Shown: positions 46,880 to 56,072, counted from the first letter of the stretch. The stretch: DNA of 64,000 nucleotides from Hydrogenophaga taeniospiralis CCUG 15921 (GCF_001592305.1 NZ_BCWR01000004.1:186001-250000); one strand, 5' to 3'. Translations and numbers: made by a program. The notes: generated by a model not told the origin, from the letters alone.

Positions 46880-47449
46880 CTACCTCATCTTCCGCACGAT
46901 GCCGTTGTCGAGCACCTCGCTGGAGACCTCCAGCATGCGGGTCTGGATGACCAGCGCCGCGATCCGGGCCTGGTCCAGGTTGATGCTCAGGCGCACGCGG
47001 TCATCGACCTGAAAGCGGATGGTGCCCCCTTCGCGCAGGAATTCCGGAGCGTCGCCCACGGTCAGGATCGGCTTGTTCTTCAACTTGTCGAGCACAGCAC
47101 GGCGCCTGGCATCGTCCTTGTAGGTGAGAAAGACGATCTGGCACGCCGGCAACTGATCCAGCGTTTCGGCGCGGAAGACTTCAAACGAGCGGCCCTGCTC
47201 CGTGCGGCCCTTCAGGCTCGTTTCCAGAATGTCGCCGAAAGGATCCGGCCCCAGGACGCAGATGTGCCAGGGCGTTCTGCTGTCGGGAAACGCATCGACC
47301 GGCCAATTGACGTAGTGGGCGAAGTTGCGCAGGAAAGCGGCCTTGACCCGGTTCGGGTTGGTCGGCGCCAGCTCCTGGCTGGCGACCAGACCCAGCGGAT
47401 GCAGCATCCACAGCAGTGCGATGGTCCACAAACGGAGATGGGTTTTCAT
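46880..47449 (-). CDS. yfiR: YfiR-family periplasmic regulator (DUF4154)
   Basis: A 189-residue secreted protein with signal MKTHLRLWTIALLWMLHPLG. The mature part shows the DUF4154 pattern: RVKAAFLRNFAHYVNWP, WHICVLGPDPFGDIL, QIVFLTYKDD, ILTVGDAPEFLREGGTIRF and INLDQARIAAL. Cys64 and Cys103 are 39 residues apart, the same spacing as the Cys71-Cys110 disulfide of P. aeruginosa YfiR; the second pair is missing. YfiR represses the cyclase YfiN from the periplasm; here the likely partner is the adjacent kinase. An ATG at 47464 overlapping the receptor stop is a possible longer start. Confidence 0.86.
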   Translation of the reverse strand: MKTHLRLWTIALLWMLHPLGLVASQELAPTNPNRVKAAFLRNFAHYVNWPVDAFPDSRTPWHICVLGPDPFGDILETSLKGRTEQGRSFEVFRAETLDQLPACQIVFLTYKDDARRRAVLDKLKNKPILTVGDAPEFLREGGTIRFQVDDRVRLSINLDQARIAALVIQTRMLEVSSEVLDNGIVRKMR

Positions 47450-47463
47450 GGATGTGGTCCGCA

Positions 47464-49836
47464 TCAGAACCCCGCCACGAAGGTGAGCTGGAATTCGCGC
47501 GGGCGTCCGCGCGTGCTTTGCGAGGGCCGGTACTTCTCGTCCCTGAGATTCTTGCCCATGAGGTCGATGCTCATCCGTCGGCCGTTCGACCGCCAGGCGT
47601 AGCCGATGCCGGCGTTGATGAGCGTGTAGGTCTGGCGGGACGAGGCCGGCCCGTCGGGCAGGAGGGTCTGGTCGCGCACGAAGTTGGCGCCACCCACGAG
47701 GTAGAGCCCCTGCAGTCCGGGCTGCGTGAAGTTGTAGCGTGTCCAGAGGTTGGCAAGGTGGGGCGCGCTCATCTGCAAGGGCGCGTTGTGGAAGCGCAGC
47801 ACGTTCCTGTAGTTCGCCAGCCCGGAGGCGTCGAGCGTGGCCGGGTCCTGGGCGAGGATGGCCGCGTCGTTACCGCTGAACTCGGTGATGCGGGCTTTCA
47901 TGCGGCTGTAGGAGACATACAGCTGCCAGTTGTCGGTCAGCGCGGCCGTGGTGTCCAGCTCGAAGCCTCGCGAGCGCTGTTCGCCGCTCTGCACGTTGTA
48001 GATGGCCACGTTGCCTTGTGCGTCCGTGACGGCCAGGTCGTTGACGATGTTCTTGTTGCGGATGTCGAAGAACGTCAGCGTGCCCGAGAGGCGACCGCCG
48101 AGCAGATCGGCCTTGAGGCCGATGTCGTGACCGCGCCCCTGGGTGGGTTCGGCAGCCCGGCTCGTTCCATCGGGGTTCCTGAGGATTTGCGTGCCGGGCA
48201 CGAAGGACTCGGCGTAGGACGCGAACGCCGCGAGACCCGGGGTGAACTTGTACAACACCCCGTACTGCGGCGTCACCGCGCTGGCCTTGATCCTTGCCTG
48301 GGAAAAACCCGTCAGATGGTTGTCGAGCTGGCTTTGCGTCGCGGTCTTTCGCCAGCCGGCGAGCACGAGCAGACGGTCGTCGAAGAAACCGAAGGTCGAA
48401 CCACCATAGACCGACTTGTCGACATAGTCGGTGGTGGTGTCGGTCGCGTTTTCCGTCAGCGCGGCGAGCGGAATCGAGACATGGCGGTTCCAGGTGGCGG
48501 GATCGCTCAAGTCCCACAGCGGCAGCGGCGACGCGGTGGGGTCGCTGCCAAGCGCCGGGTCGTTGGGTGCCTGTGCGGCCCAGTTGTCGAACCGGCGGCG
48601 GCTGTATTGCCCACCCAGCAGCAGGCGCAGGCTGGTCTTGCCCCATTGGTATTTACCGACGCCATGGGCCCCGAAGCTGTCGTCGGCATTGGTGTAGGTC
48701 TGGCCCCTCAGGCGGCGGCCCTGCAGGAGCGTGGCGTTGTTGGCCATGCCGAGGTTGCCGGAGAACAGCGCATCCACCTCGTAGGACTGGCGGGCGTAGC
48801 CCGCGCGCAGATTCCAGCGGTCATTCGCCTTGAAGTCGAGCCAGGCGCTCAGGCCCCGGGTCTTGCTGCGACGGTAGTCCGCGTAGGACATGCTGTTCCA
48901 GTTGTCCGGCAGGCCGGGCACGTCGACGCCGGACAGGTTGGGGTCGGCCGGGGTCGGCACGACGCCGGCCTGGACGTTGTAGCCGGGCTTCTGCATGACC
49001 TGCGGCGTTTCGACCTTGTCGAATGCTTCGTACTTGAGCGACACACTGACACGGTCGCTGGGCTGCCAGAGCAGGGAGGGCGAGATGTTCCGGGAATGGG
49101 CGTCGTAGGGCTTCCAGTAGCGCAGGTCCTGGTCGTAGGAAGCCGCGAGCCGGTAGAAAAGCGTTGTCGACGCCGGCCCGGTCACGTCGGCATCCAGCCG
49201 GTGCTGGCCATAGGAGCCATAGCGCGCGCCGGCGGAGGCGGCAAAGGTCGGCTGCGGGGTCTTGGTGATGACGTTGACGATGCCGCCGGGAGCCACTTGC
49301 CCATAAAGGAAGGAAGCCGGCCCCTTGACGACTTCCACGCGCGAGATGTTGGTGAAATCGAAGATCGAGGGGCCGTGGAAACCGTCGCGCAACACCTGAA
49401 CGTGGCCGGGCGTGGCGCTGACCGCGAAGCCACGGATCGCGAGGTTGGCGTTGCCCTCGTTGAAGTCGTTGCTGCGGTAGGTGACGCCCGGCGAGTAGCG
49501 CGCCACATCAAAGAGGTTCTGCGGCTTCTGGTCCTGGATGAAGGATTCGGTGAACGCCTGGATGGCGAAGGGCAGATCCCGGATCGGCGCGTCGAAGCGC
49601 GAGCCGGACACCGAGTTCGAGGCGCGGTAGCCCTGGTCCAGATGGGTGGAAACCTCGAAGGGCGAGACCCTGACGTTGACCAGCTCCAAGATGTCCATGC
49701 CGGCCACGTCCAGCGTCGGAGGCCCCGATGACGCGAGCCTGACGGCGTTGCCCGCCATGGCATCCGACAGCGGCCACAGCCACAAGCCCGGCGTCAAGAC
49801 GACAGCCGCCACACGCGCTGCCTTCAAATCAGGCAT
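47464..49836 (-). CDS. TonB-dependent siderophore-type receptor
   Basis: A 790-residue outer-membrane receptor. Signal peptide at residues 1-33 (MPDLKAARVAAVVLTPGLWL); the mature protein has plug-domain DAPIRDLPFAIQAFTESFIQ, FDVARYSPGVTYRSNDFNEG and RVEVVKGPASFLYGQVAPGG, then a 22-strand barrel ending in the terminal Phe of FQLTFVAGF. There is no N-terminal STN signalling domain, so it is not a FecA-type transducer itself. AGGAG precedes ATG 49836. No clear Fur box is seen. First gene of a four-gene unit with yfiR, a sensor kinase and a hydrolase. The ligand may be a siderophore or another nutrient. Confidence 0.9.
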   Translation of the reverse strand: MPDLKAARVAAVVLTPGLWLWPLSDAMAGNAVRLASSGPPTLDVAGMDILELVNVRVSPFEVSTHLDQGYRASNSVSGSRFDAPIRDLPFAIQAFTESFIQDQKPQNLFDVARYSPGVTYRSNDFNEGNANLAIRGFAVSATPGHVQVLRDGFHGPSIFDFTNISRVEVVKGPASFLYGQVAPGGIVNVITKTPQPTFAASAGARYGSYGQHRLDADVTGPASTTLFYRLAASYDQDLRYWKPYDAHSRNISPSLLWQPSDRVSVSLKYEAFDKVETPQVMQKPGYNVQAGVVPTPADPNLSGVDVPGLPDNWNSMSYADYRRSKTRGLSAWLDFKANDRWNLRAGYARQSYEVDALFSGNLGMANNATLLQGRRLRGQTYTNADDSFGAHGVGKYQWGKTSLRLLLGGQYSRRRFDNWAAQAPNDPALGSDPTASPLPLWDLSDPATWNRHVSIPLAALTENATDTTTDYVDKSVYGGSTFGFFDDRLLVLAGWRKTATQSQLDNHLTGFSQARIKASAVTPQYGVLYKFTPGLAAFASYAESFVPGTQILRNPDGTSRAAEPTQGRGHDIGLKADLLGGRLSGTLTFFDIRNKNIVNDLAVTDAQGNVAIYNVQSGEQRSRGFELDTTAALTDNWQLYVSYSRMKARITEFSGNDAAILAQDPATLDASGLANYRNVLRFHNAPLQMSAPHLANLWTRYNFTQPGLQGLYLVGGANFVRDQTLLPDGPASSRQTYTLINAGIGYAWRSNGRRMSIDLMGKNLRDEKYRPSQSTRGRPREFQLTFVAGF

Positions 49837-50074
49837 GGTCGATCTCCTCGGTACGGTTTGGTCAGCATCAACCCAGAAGCTCGGATCCTCACCTTGGCGG
49901 CACTGCAAGGCACCGTTTCATTTTCTTACAGTGGCAGTATCCTCCTGCCGGCTTTGTTACACAATGCCGCGGCCCAGGACTTATTGCTTCAGCGCAAGAG
50001 AAATGTCACGGAGCAGCGGCCGCGACAGGCCCGCCAACGGGGCGCGCTCCTTCGATCCCGTTGCGATATCCGCA

Positions 50075-51334
50075 TCAAAACGACTCCCCAGCCCCCAGAT
50101 ACCGCCACTGCCCCACCGGCAGATTGCCCAGCACCACGTTGCCGATGCGGATGCGCTTCAAGCCCACCACGTGCAGGCCCACCTGTTCGCACATGCGGCG
50201 GATCTGGCGCTTCTTGCCTTCCTTGAGGATGAAGCGCAGTTGCTCGGGGTTCATCCAGTCGACCTGGGCGGGTTTCAAGGGCTGGTCGTCCAGGCTCAGG
50301 CCGTGGCGCAGCAGGGCGAGTTTGTCGGCGGGGAAGACGGCCTGCACATTCTGTGTGACCACGTCTGCACCTTGCGGGCCGTTGGGCGCCCAGTGCACGC
50401 GCACCAGGTATTCCTTTTCGATGCCACTGCTCTCGCCGATGAGCTGGCGCGCGATGCGGCCGTCTTGCGTGAGCACGAGCAGGCCGACGGAGTCGATGTC
50501 GAGCCGGCCGCAGGGCGCGAGGCCGCGGGTGTGTTCGGGGGCGAAGCGGCGGTTGTCCGCCGGGTGGCGTGCGTCGCCGCGCCACTGGCTGGGTGCGCCG
50601 ATCAGTGTGGCGGCGGCTTCGTGGCCGTCTTCGGGCTGGCCGCTCACATAGCCCATGGGCTTGTGCAGCAGGATGGTGACCTGCCCGGCCTGCTGGTGGC
50701 GCGCCTGGGGCAGCACCTCCACCTTGGCGTCGGGCGCCACGGGCATGCCCATGACCGCGGGCTCGCCGTTGACCAGCACCCAGCCGCGCGCGATCCACTC
50801 GTCGGCCTCGCGGCGCGAGCACAGGCCAAGGTCGGCCATGCGTTTGTTGAGGCGGATTTCGCCGCGCACATTGCCGACGCGGGCGAGGTCGGGCCGGTGC
50901 GGCTGCGGCGGGCGCGGTGCGGGGGACGGGCCGCGTTGTGGGCGGTCGGCAGCACCGTAGGGCTGGTCGCGCGGGTCGGCCCGGCGCGGCGCCGGGCGCT
51001 CGCTCCAGCCGCGATCGTCGCCGCGCGCGCCGGCGGCGGGGCCGGAGCGCGGGCGGTCGCCGGTGGGGCGTGGTCCTGTGGGCCGGTCGCTGCCCGGACG
51101 GTCTGCGCCGTAGCGCGGACGCTCGTTGCGCTCGCCTTCGGGGCCGGCGCGCTTGGCGCCAAAGCCCGGCGAGGGTTCACGCGGGGGCTTGGGCGCGGAG
51201 GCGGACACGCTCTTGGCGCGGGCCGGGCCGGGCGGGCGCACCGGGGCGCGGCGCGGCGCGAAGGGGTCGGCCGGGGTTTTCTTCGCAGCGCCCGGGTTGA
51301 GCTTGAGCGTGCTGGGCTTTTTGTCGGTGGTCAT
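50075..51334 (-). CDS. rluF: RluF-like 23S rRNA pseudouridine synthase with long disordered N-terminus
   Basis: A 419-residue RluB/E/F-family synthase. The first 150 residues are a low-complexity Arg/Pro/Gly-rich tail ([20 protein letters not shown]), probably disordered and RNA-binding. The S4 domain [20 protein letters not shown] follows. The catalytic Asp lies in [18 protein letters not shown] near residue 276, and the C-terminal [19 protein letters not shown] and [20 protein letters not shown] are diagnostic. RluF (modifying U2604) fits better than RluB because of [14 protein letters not shown]. The start is set at ATG 51334 ([10 protein letters not shown]). Confidence 0.88.
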   Translation of the reverse strand: MTTDKKPSTLKLNPGAAKKTPADPFAPRRAPVRPPGPARAKSVSASAPKPPREPSPGFGAKRAGPEGERNERPRYGADRPGSDRPTGPRPTGDRPRSGPAAGARGDDRGWSERPAPRRADPRDQPYGAADRPQRGPSPAPRPPQPHRPDLARVGNVRGEIRLNKRMADLGLCSRREADEWIARGWVLVNGEPAVMGMPVAPDAKVEVLPQARHQQAGQVTILLHKPMGYVSGQPEDGHEAAATLIGAPSQWRGDARHPADNRRFAPEHTRGLAPCGRLDIDSVGLLVLTQDGRIARQLIGESSGIEKEYLVRVHWAPNGPQGADVVTQNVQAVFPADKLALLRHGLSLDDQPLKPAQVDWMNPEQLRFILKEGKKRQIRRMCEQVGLHVVGLKRIRIGNVVLGNLPVGQWRYLGAGESF

Positions 51335-51378
51335 GGGGGGATCATCCCAGATCACACACCACCGCCAAGCGCTGCCCG

Positions 51379-52119
51379 TCAGTCAGGCAAGCCATCGAGC
51401 GCGCCCGCGCGCAGCGCGGGCAGATCGAGCACGCGCAGGCCACCGTATTCCACCCGGATCCAGCCCTTGGCCGACAGCGTGGACAGCGCTTCGTTGACCC
51501 GCTGGCGCGACAGGCCCACCAGGTAGGCCAGCTCCTGCTGGGTGATGCGCAGGATGCCGCCCACGTTGGGCGAGAGCAGCGGGTGGAACAGCGCGGCAAG
51601 GTTGCGCGCCACGCGCAGGTCGGGGTTGTTGATGCGGTCGATCTCGCGCGCGGCGATGAACTGGCCGAGCCGTTCGTTGAGCTGGTGCATGACGAAGCGG
51701 TTGAAGCCGAGCGAGTGGTCGAGCAGCCAGTCGAACGTCTCAACCGGCAGGCCGGCCACACGGCTCTTGCGCAGCGCCTGGATGTTGTAGCGGTAGTGCT
51801 CGTGCTTGAGCACGGTGCCTTCGCCGAACCAGCCGCCGGGCGCCACGCCGGTGAAGGTGATGACCGGCCCCATGGAGTCGTCGTTGCTCATCTTGAGCAG
51901 ACCATCGACCAGGCCGAACCAGTAGGTGACGGGTCGTCCGATGCGGCAGATGTATTCGCCGGCCAGCACTTCGCTGACCACCAGCGCATCGCGCGCACGC
52001 GCGCTCTCGCTCGCGGTGAGGCTGTGCAGCCAGGGGATTTCCGCCAGCTCCTGGGCGGTGGGTGGGCGGGCGCGTTCGCGCAGCGCGGTGCCGGTGCGGC
52101 CGGGCGTCACAGGGGTCAT
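51379..52119 (-). CDS. Crp/Fnr-family transcriptional regulator
   Basis: A 246-residue regulator. It has an N-terminal cyclic-nucleotide-binding-like beta-roll ([20 protein letters not shown] and [17 protein letters not shown]) and a C-terminal helix-turn-helix [20 protein letters not shown]. The Cys cluster of FNR is absent, and the key Arg-Ser of the cAMP pocket cannot be aligned, so the effector is unknown. It is divergent from the CoA ligase/ABC transporter operon. Two inverted repeats in the shared region are candidate sites for it. Confidence 0.87.
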   Translation of the reverse strand: MTPVTPGRTGTALRERARPPTAQELAEIPWLHSLTASESARARDALVVSEVLAGEYICRIGRPVTYWFGLVDGLLKMSNDDSMGPVITFTGVAPGGWFGEGTVLKHEHYRYNIQALRKSRVAGLPVETFDWLLDHSLGFNRFVMHQLNERLGQFIAAREIDRINNPDLRVARNLAALFHPLLSPNVGGILRITQQELAYLVGLSRQRVNEALSTLSAKGWIRVEYGGLRVLDLPALRAGALDGLPD

Positions 52120-52144
52120 GGCGAGCGATCGGATGGGGTGCAAA

Positions 52145-52164
52145 TCCTAGGGAAAGTCCTAGGA
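52145..52164. promoter_or_regulatory. Inverted repeat 1 in the Crp/Fnr-ligase intergenic region
   Basis: TCCTAGG and CCTAGGA form a perfect 7-bp inverted repeat with a six-base spacer, 26 bp upstream of the Crp/Fnr start. It is well placed for autoregulation. Confidence 0.5.
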
Positions 52165-52179
52165 GGGTAGACCCGTCAA

Positions 52180-52197
52180 TTGTCGTCGCACGGACAA
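52180..52197. promoter_or_regulatory. Inverted repeat 2 in the Crp/Fnr-ligase intergenic region
   Basis: TTGTC and GACAA flank eight bases, giving an 18-bp site about 110 bp upstream of the ligase start. The geometry is close to that of Crp/Fnr-family sites, so it may be where the divergent regulator controls the operon. Confidence 0.45.
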
Positions 52198-52308
52198 CAT
52201 AACGTCAAACGTCGGCCTACCATCCGCACCAGAATGAATCGACCGTGGTGGGGTCGCGCTGCCTTCACAGTGAGCGCCCCCACGGCCCAGCCCCAGGAGA
52301 CTTCGGCA

Positions 52309-54255
52309 ATGCAAACGACTTTCCCCCGGCTCTTGCTGGACCACGCGAAACGCCGCCCGGGCGCGGCGGCGATGCGTGAGAAGGAATACGGCATCTGGCA
52401 GACCACCACCTGGGCCGGCATGGCGCAGCTAGTGGAAGCGATCGCCTGCGGCCTGCACCAGGCCGGTCTGCGGCGTGGTGAGCACATGGTGGTGATCGGC
52501 GCCAACCGGCCCCGGCTCTACGCCACCATGCTGGCCGCGCAGTCGCTGGGCGCGATCCCCGTGCCGCTGTACCAGGACGCGGTGGGCGCCGAATGCGTGT
52601 TCCCCATCAACAACGCCGAGGTGCGCTTCGCGGTGGTGGAAGACCAGGAGCAGGTGGACAAGATGCTCGAAATCCGCGACCGTTGCCCGCAGCTCTCGCA
52701 CATCTACTACGACGATCCGCGCGGCCTGCGCAACTACGACCAACCCGGCCTGGGCGCGCTCGAAGAACTGATGGGCGCGGGCCAGGCGTTCGCGAAGATC
52801 CACCCCCAGCTGTTCCAGCAGCAGGTGGACATGGCACAGCCCGACGACGTGGCCGCGATGTTCTTCACCAGCGGGACCACCGGCAACCCCAAGGGCGTGG
52901 TGCACACGCACAACACGCTGATCGACCGCGCGGCCGTGGGCGCGCGCTTCGACAAGCTGACCGAAAACGACGAGGTGCTGGCCTATCTGCCGCCGGCCTG
53001 GATCGGGCAGAACATCTTTTCCTACGCGCAGTGGCTGGTGGCCGGCTACGTGGTGAACTGCCCGGAGTCGGGCGCCACCGTCACCATCGACCTGAAGGAA
53101 GTGGGGCCCACCTACTACTTCGCGCCGCCGCGCGTGTTCGAGGGCCTGCTCACCACGGTGATGATCCGCATGGAAGACGCGGGCGCGATCAAGCGCAAGA
53201 TGTTCCACACCTGCATGGACGTGGCGCGCCGCGTCGGCCCGGACAAGCTCGACGGCAAGCCGGTGGGCCTGCTGGACTCGATCAAGTACGCGCTGGGCAA
53301 CGTGTTCGTCTACGGCCCGCTGCGCAACAGCCTGGGGCTCTCCCGCGTGCGGGTGGCCTACACCGCCGGTGAGGCCATCGGCCCGGATCTGTTCAGCTTC
53401 TACCGCTCCATCGGCATCAACCTCAAGCAGCTCTACGGGTCCACCGAGACCGCCGTGTTCGTCTGCCTGCAGCCCGACAACGAAGCGCGCGCCGACACCG
53501 TGGGCGTGCCCTGCGAGGGCGTGGAGATCAAGCTCAGCGACACCGGCGAGATCCTGGTGAAGTCGCCCGGCCTGCTCAAGGGCTACTACAAGAACCCCGA
53601 GGCCACGGCCGAGGTGTTGACGGCCGATGGCTGGTACCACACCAGCGACGCGGGCTTTATCGACGCCTCGGGCCACCTGAAGATCATCGACCGCGTGAAA
53701 GACGTGGGCCGCATCAAGGGCGGTGCCAACGATGGCGCCATGTTCGCGCCCAAGTACGTGGAGAACAAGCTCAAGTTCTTCTCGCACATCAAGGAGGCCG
53801 TGGCCTACGGCGACCAGCGCGAGAAGGTCTGCGCGATGATCAACATCGACTTCGAGGCCGTGGGCAACTGGGCCGAGCGGCGCAACCTGCCCTACGCCGG
53901 CTACACCGACCTGGCGCAGAAACCCGAGGTGTACGAGCTGATCCGCGAGTGTGTGGAGAAGGTCAACGCCGACCTGAGCCGCGACGAGCTGCTGGCCGGC
54001 AGCCAGATCAGCCGCTTCCTGGTGCTGCACAAAGAACTCGACGCCGACGACGGCGAACTGACCCGCACCAACAAGGTCCGCCGCGGCTTCATCGCCGACA
54101 AATACAGCGTGCTGGTAGACGCCCTCTACGGCGGCAAGACCGAGCAGTACATCGAAACCCAGGTGAAGTTCGAAGACGGCCGCACCGGCAGCGTGAGCGC
54201 CACGCTGAAGGTGGACGACGCCAGGACCTTTGCACCCGTGAAAGCAGCCGCATGA
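52309..54255 (+). CDS. Long-chain-type acyl-CoA synthetase (AMP-forming)
   Basis: A 648-residue ANL-superfamily ligase that activates a carboxylic acid to its CoA thioester. The AMP motif FFTSGTTGNPKGVVHTH starts near residue 185, followed by YGSTETAVFVCLQP, GWYHTSDAGFID and DRVKDVGRIKGG. The start at 52309 follows CAGGAGA by about 10 bases. It is the first gene of a plus-strand run with a branched-chain-type ABC transporter and a second CoA ligase, so its substrate is probably what the transporter imports. Fatty, aromatic or alicyclic acids are candidates. A partial family B repeat follows. Confidence 0.9.
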   Translation: MQTTFPRLLLDHAKRRPGAAAMREKEYGIWQTTTWAGMAQLVEAIACGLHQAGLRRGEHMVVIGANRPRLYATMLAAQSLGAIPVPLYQDAVGAECVFPINNAEVRFAVVEDQEQVDKMLEIRDRCPQLSHIYYDDPRGLRNYDQPGLGALEELMGAGQAFAKIHPQLFQQQVDMAQPDDVAAMFFTSGTTGNPKGVVHTHNTLIDRAAVGARFDKLTENDEVLAYLPPAWIGQNIFSYAQWLVAGYVVNCPESGATVTIDLKEVGPTYYFAPPRVFEGLLTTVMIRMEDAGAIKRKMFHTCMDVARRVGPDKLDGKPVGLLDSIKYALGNVFVYGPLRNSLGLSRVRVAYTAGEAIGPDLFSFYRSIGINLKQLYGSTETAVFVCLQPDNEARADTVGVPCEGVEIKLSDTGEILVKSPGLLKGYYKNPEATAEVLTADGWYHTSDAGFIDASGHLKIIDRVKDVGRIKGGANDGAMFAPKYVENKLKFFSHIKEAVAYGDQREKVCAMINIDFEAVGNWAERRNLPYAGYTDLAQKPEVYELIRECVEKVNADLSRDELLAGSQISRFLVLHKELDADDGELTRTNKVRRGFIADKYSVLVDALYGGKTEQYIETQVKFEDGRTGSVSATLKVDDARTFAPVKAAA

Positions 54256-54283
54256 GACACGCCGGACCGCTCCAAGTGGCGAT

Positions 54284-54332
54284 GACCCCCTCGGGGGGCA
54301 GCGCAGTACATGAAATGACCAGCGTGGGGGCA
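54284..54332 (+). repeat. Partial family B repeat
   Basis: CCCCCTCGGGGGGCAGCG, then diverged bases, then AGCGTGGGGG. It matches the central and end blocks of the tandem copies at 63730-63926. It lies between the ligase stop and livG; the ATG of livG begins three bases after it. Confidence 0.6.
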
Positions 54333-54334
54333 CG

Positions 54335-55120
54335 ATGAGCCAGAAAAAGATCGGCGACGTCATCCTCGACGTTCAAAACATCAGCCTGCGCTTTGGCGGC
54401 GTGAAGGCGCTGACCGACATCTCCTTCAACGTGAAGGAACACGAGGTGCGCGCCATCATCGGCCCCAACGGCGCGGGCAAGAGCTCCATGCTCAACTGCA
54501 TCAACGGTGTGTACCAGCCGCAGGAAGGTTCGATCAACTTCCGCGGCAAGACCTTCAAGCACATGAACAGCCGCCAGGTGGCGGAGATGGGCATTGCGCG
54601 CACCTTCCAGAACCTGGCGCTGTTCAAGGGCATGAGCGTGATCGACAACATCATGACCGGGCGCAACCTGCGCATCAAAAGCAACCTGTTCCTGCAGGCG
54701 CTGCGCATCGGCCCGGCCCAGCGCGAGGAAGAGCAGCACCGCGAGTACGTCGAACACATCATCGACTTCCTGGAAATCCAGGCGCACCGCAAGACCCCCG
54801 TGGGCCAGCTGCCCTACGGCCTGCAGAAGCGGGTGGACCTGGGCCGCGCGCTGGCGATGGAGCCGCAGGTGCTGCTGCTGGACGAACCCATGGCCGGCAT
54901 GAACCTGGAGGAGAAGCAGGACATGAGCCGCTTCATCCTCGACGTGAACGACGAGTTCGGCACCACCATCGTGCTGATCGAACACGACATGGGCGTGGTG
55001 ATGGACATCAGCGACCGCGTGGTGGTGCTCGACTACGGCAAGAAGATCGGCGACGGCACGCCCGACGAGGTTCGCAACAACGAAGAAGTCATCAGCGCGT
55101 ACCTCGGTACAAGCCACTGA
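54335..55120 (+). CDS. livG: Branched-chain-type ABC transporter ATPase LivG
   Basis: A 261-residue ATPase of the HAAT uptake family. Walker A is GPNGAGKSSMLN, Q-loop region ARTFQNLALFKGM, signature-like LPYGLQKRVDLGRALAMEPQ, and Walker B LLLDEPMAGMN. LivG members replace the usual LSGGQ with such variants. It works with LivF (58902-59714) on the permeases LivH and LivM. The transported substrate need not be an amino acid, since many Burkholderiales paralogues carry aromatic or dicarboxylic compounds. The next gene starts 16 bp downstream. Confidence 0.9.
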   Translation: MSQKKIGDVILDVQNISLRFGGVKALTDISFNVKEHEVRAIIGPNGAGKSSMLNCINGVYQPQEGSINFRGKTFKHMNSRQVAEMGIARTFQNLALFKGMSVIDNIMTGRNLRIKSNLFLQALRIGPAQREEEQHREYVEHIIDFLEIQAHRKTPVGQLPYGLQKRVDLGRALAMEPQVLLLDEPMAGMNLEEKQDMSRFILDVNDEFGTTIVLIEHDMGVVMDISDRVVVLDYGKKIGDGTPDEVRNNEEVISAYLGTSH

Positions 55121-55136
55121 ACACGGAGACAACAAG

Positions 55137-56066
55137 ATGGCATTCTTTTTAGAGACTCTCCTCGGTGGCCTCATGGCCGGCATGCTGTATTCGCTGGTGG
55201 CGCTGGGCTTTGTGCTGATCTTCAAGGCCTCGGGCGTGTTCAACTTCGCGCAGGGCGCGATGGTGCTGTTCGCCGCGCTGGCCATGGCCCGCTTCTCCGG
55301 CTGGATTCCGCAGTGGCTGGGCCTGGAGAACAAGCTGCTCGGCAACGTGCTGGCCTTCGCGCTGGCGGCGGTGCTCATGTTCGCGCTGGCCTGGCTGATC
55401 GAGCGCCTGGTGCTGCGCCATCTGGTGAACCAGGAAGGCGTGACCCTGCTCATGGCCACGCTGGGCATCACCTACTTCATCGACGGCCTGGGCCAGACGC
55501 TCTTCGGCTCGGACATCTACCAGATCGACGTGGGCATGCCCAAGGACCCGGTGTTCCTGTTCGAGAGCACCTTCGAGGGCGGCGTGCTGGTCAACCTGGA
55601 AGACGTGTACGCCGCCTGCGTGGCCGCGCTGCTGGTGGCCGTGCTCTCGCTGTTCTTCCAGAAGACCGGCACTGGCCGGGCCCTGCGCGCGGTGGCCGAC
55701 GACCACCAGGCGGCGCAGTCCATCGGCATCCCGCTCAACCGCATCTGGGTGATCGTGTGGTTCGTGGCCGGCATCACCGCGCTGGTGGCCGGGATCATCT
55801 GGGGCTCCAAGCTGGGCGTGCAATTCTCGCTGACCACGGTGGCCCTGCGCGCCCTGCCGGTGATCATCCTGGGCGGCCTCACTTCGGTGCCCGGCGCCAT
55901 CATCGGCGGCCTGATCATCGGCGTGGGCGAGAAGCTCTCCGAGGTCTACCTCGGCCCTTACGTAGGCGGTGGCATCGAGATCTGGTTTGCGTACGTGCTG
56001 GCGCTGGTGTTCCTGCTGTTCCGGCCGCAAGGTCTGTTCGGCGAAAAAATTATTGACCGCGTGTGA
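55137..56066 (+). CDS. livH: Branched-chain-type ABC permease LivH
   Basis: A 309-residue inner-membrane permease with eight or so helices. LLGGLMAGMLYSLVALGFVL at the N-terminus, FNFAQGAMVLFAAL, and the conserved loop ALRAVADDHQAAQSIGIPLN then LRALPVIILGGLTSVPGAIIG are typical of LivH. AGGAGACAAC-type spacing before the ATG gives a fair ribosome site. A complete family A repeat separates it from livM, which is unusual inside a transporter operon. Confidence 0.9.
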   Translation: MAFFLETLLGGLMAGMLYSLVALGFVLIFKASGVFNFAQGAMVLFAALAMARFSGWIPQWLGLENKLLGNVLAFALAAVLMFALAWLIERLVLRHLVNQEGVTLLMATLGITYFIDGLGQTLFGSDIYQIDVGMPKDPVFLFESTFEGGVLVNLEDVYAACVAALLVAVLSLFFQKTGTGRALRAVADDHQAAQSIGIPLNRIWVIVWFVAGITALVAGIIWGSKLGVQFSLTTVALRALPVIILGGLTSVPGAIIGGLIIGVGEKLSEVYLGPYVGGGIEIWFAYVLALVFLLFRPQGLFGEKIIDRV

Positions 56067-56072
56067 CATGAA

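Noticed and set aside
45104..49731. Long plus-strand frames (832 and 771 codons) opposite the kinase and TonB receptor genes
   Set aside because: Both translate to low-complexity His/Gln/Arg/Gly sequence and mirror real genes on the other strand; high GC makes such antisense frames common.
49837..50074. Fur box or cobalamin riboswitch upstream of the TonB receptor
   Set aside because: I found no 19-bp Fur-like palindrome and no riboswitch-like conserved core in the 238 bp.
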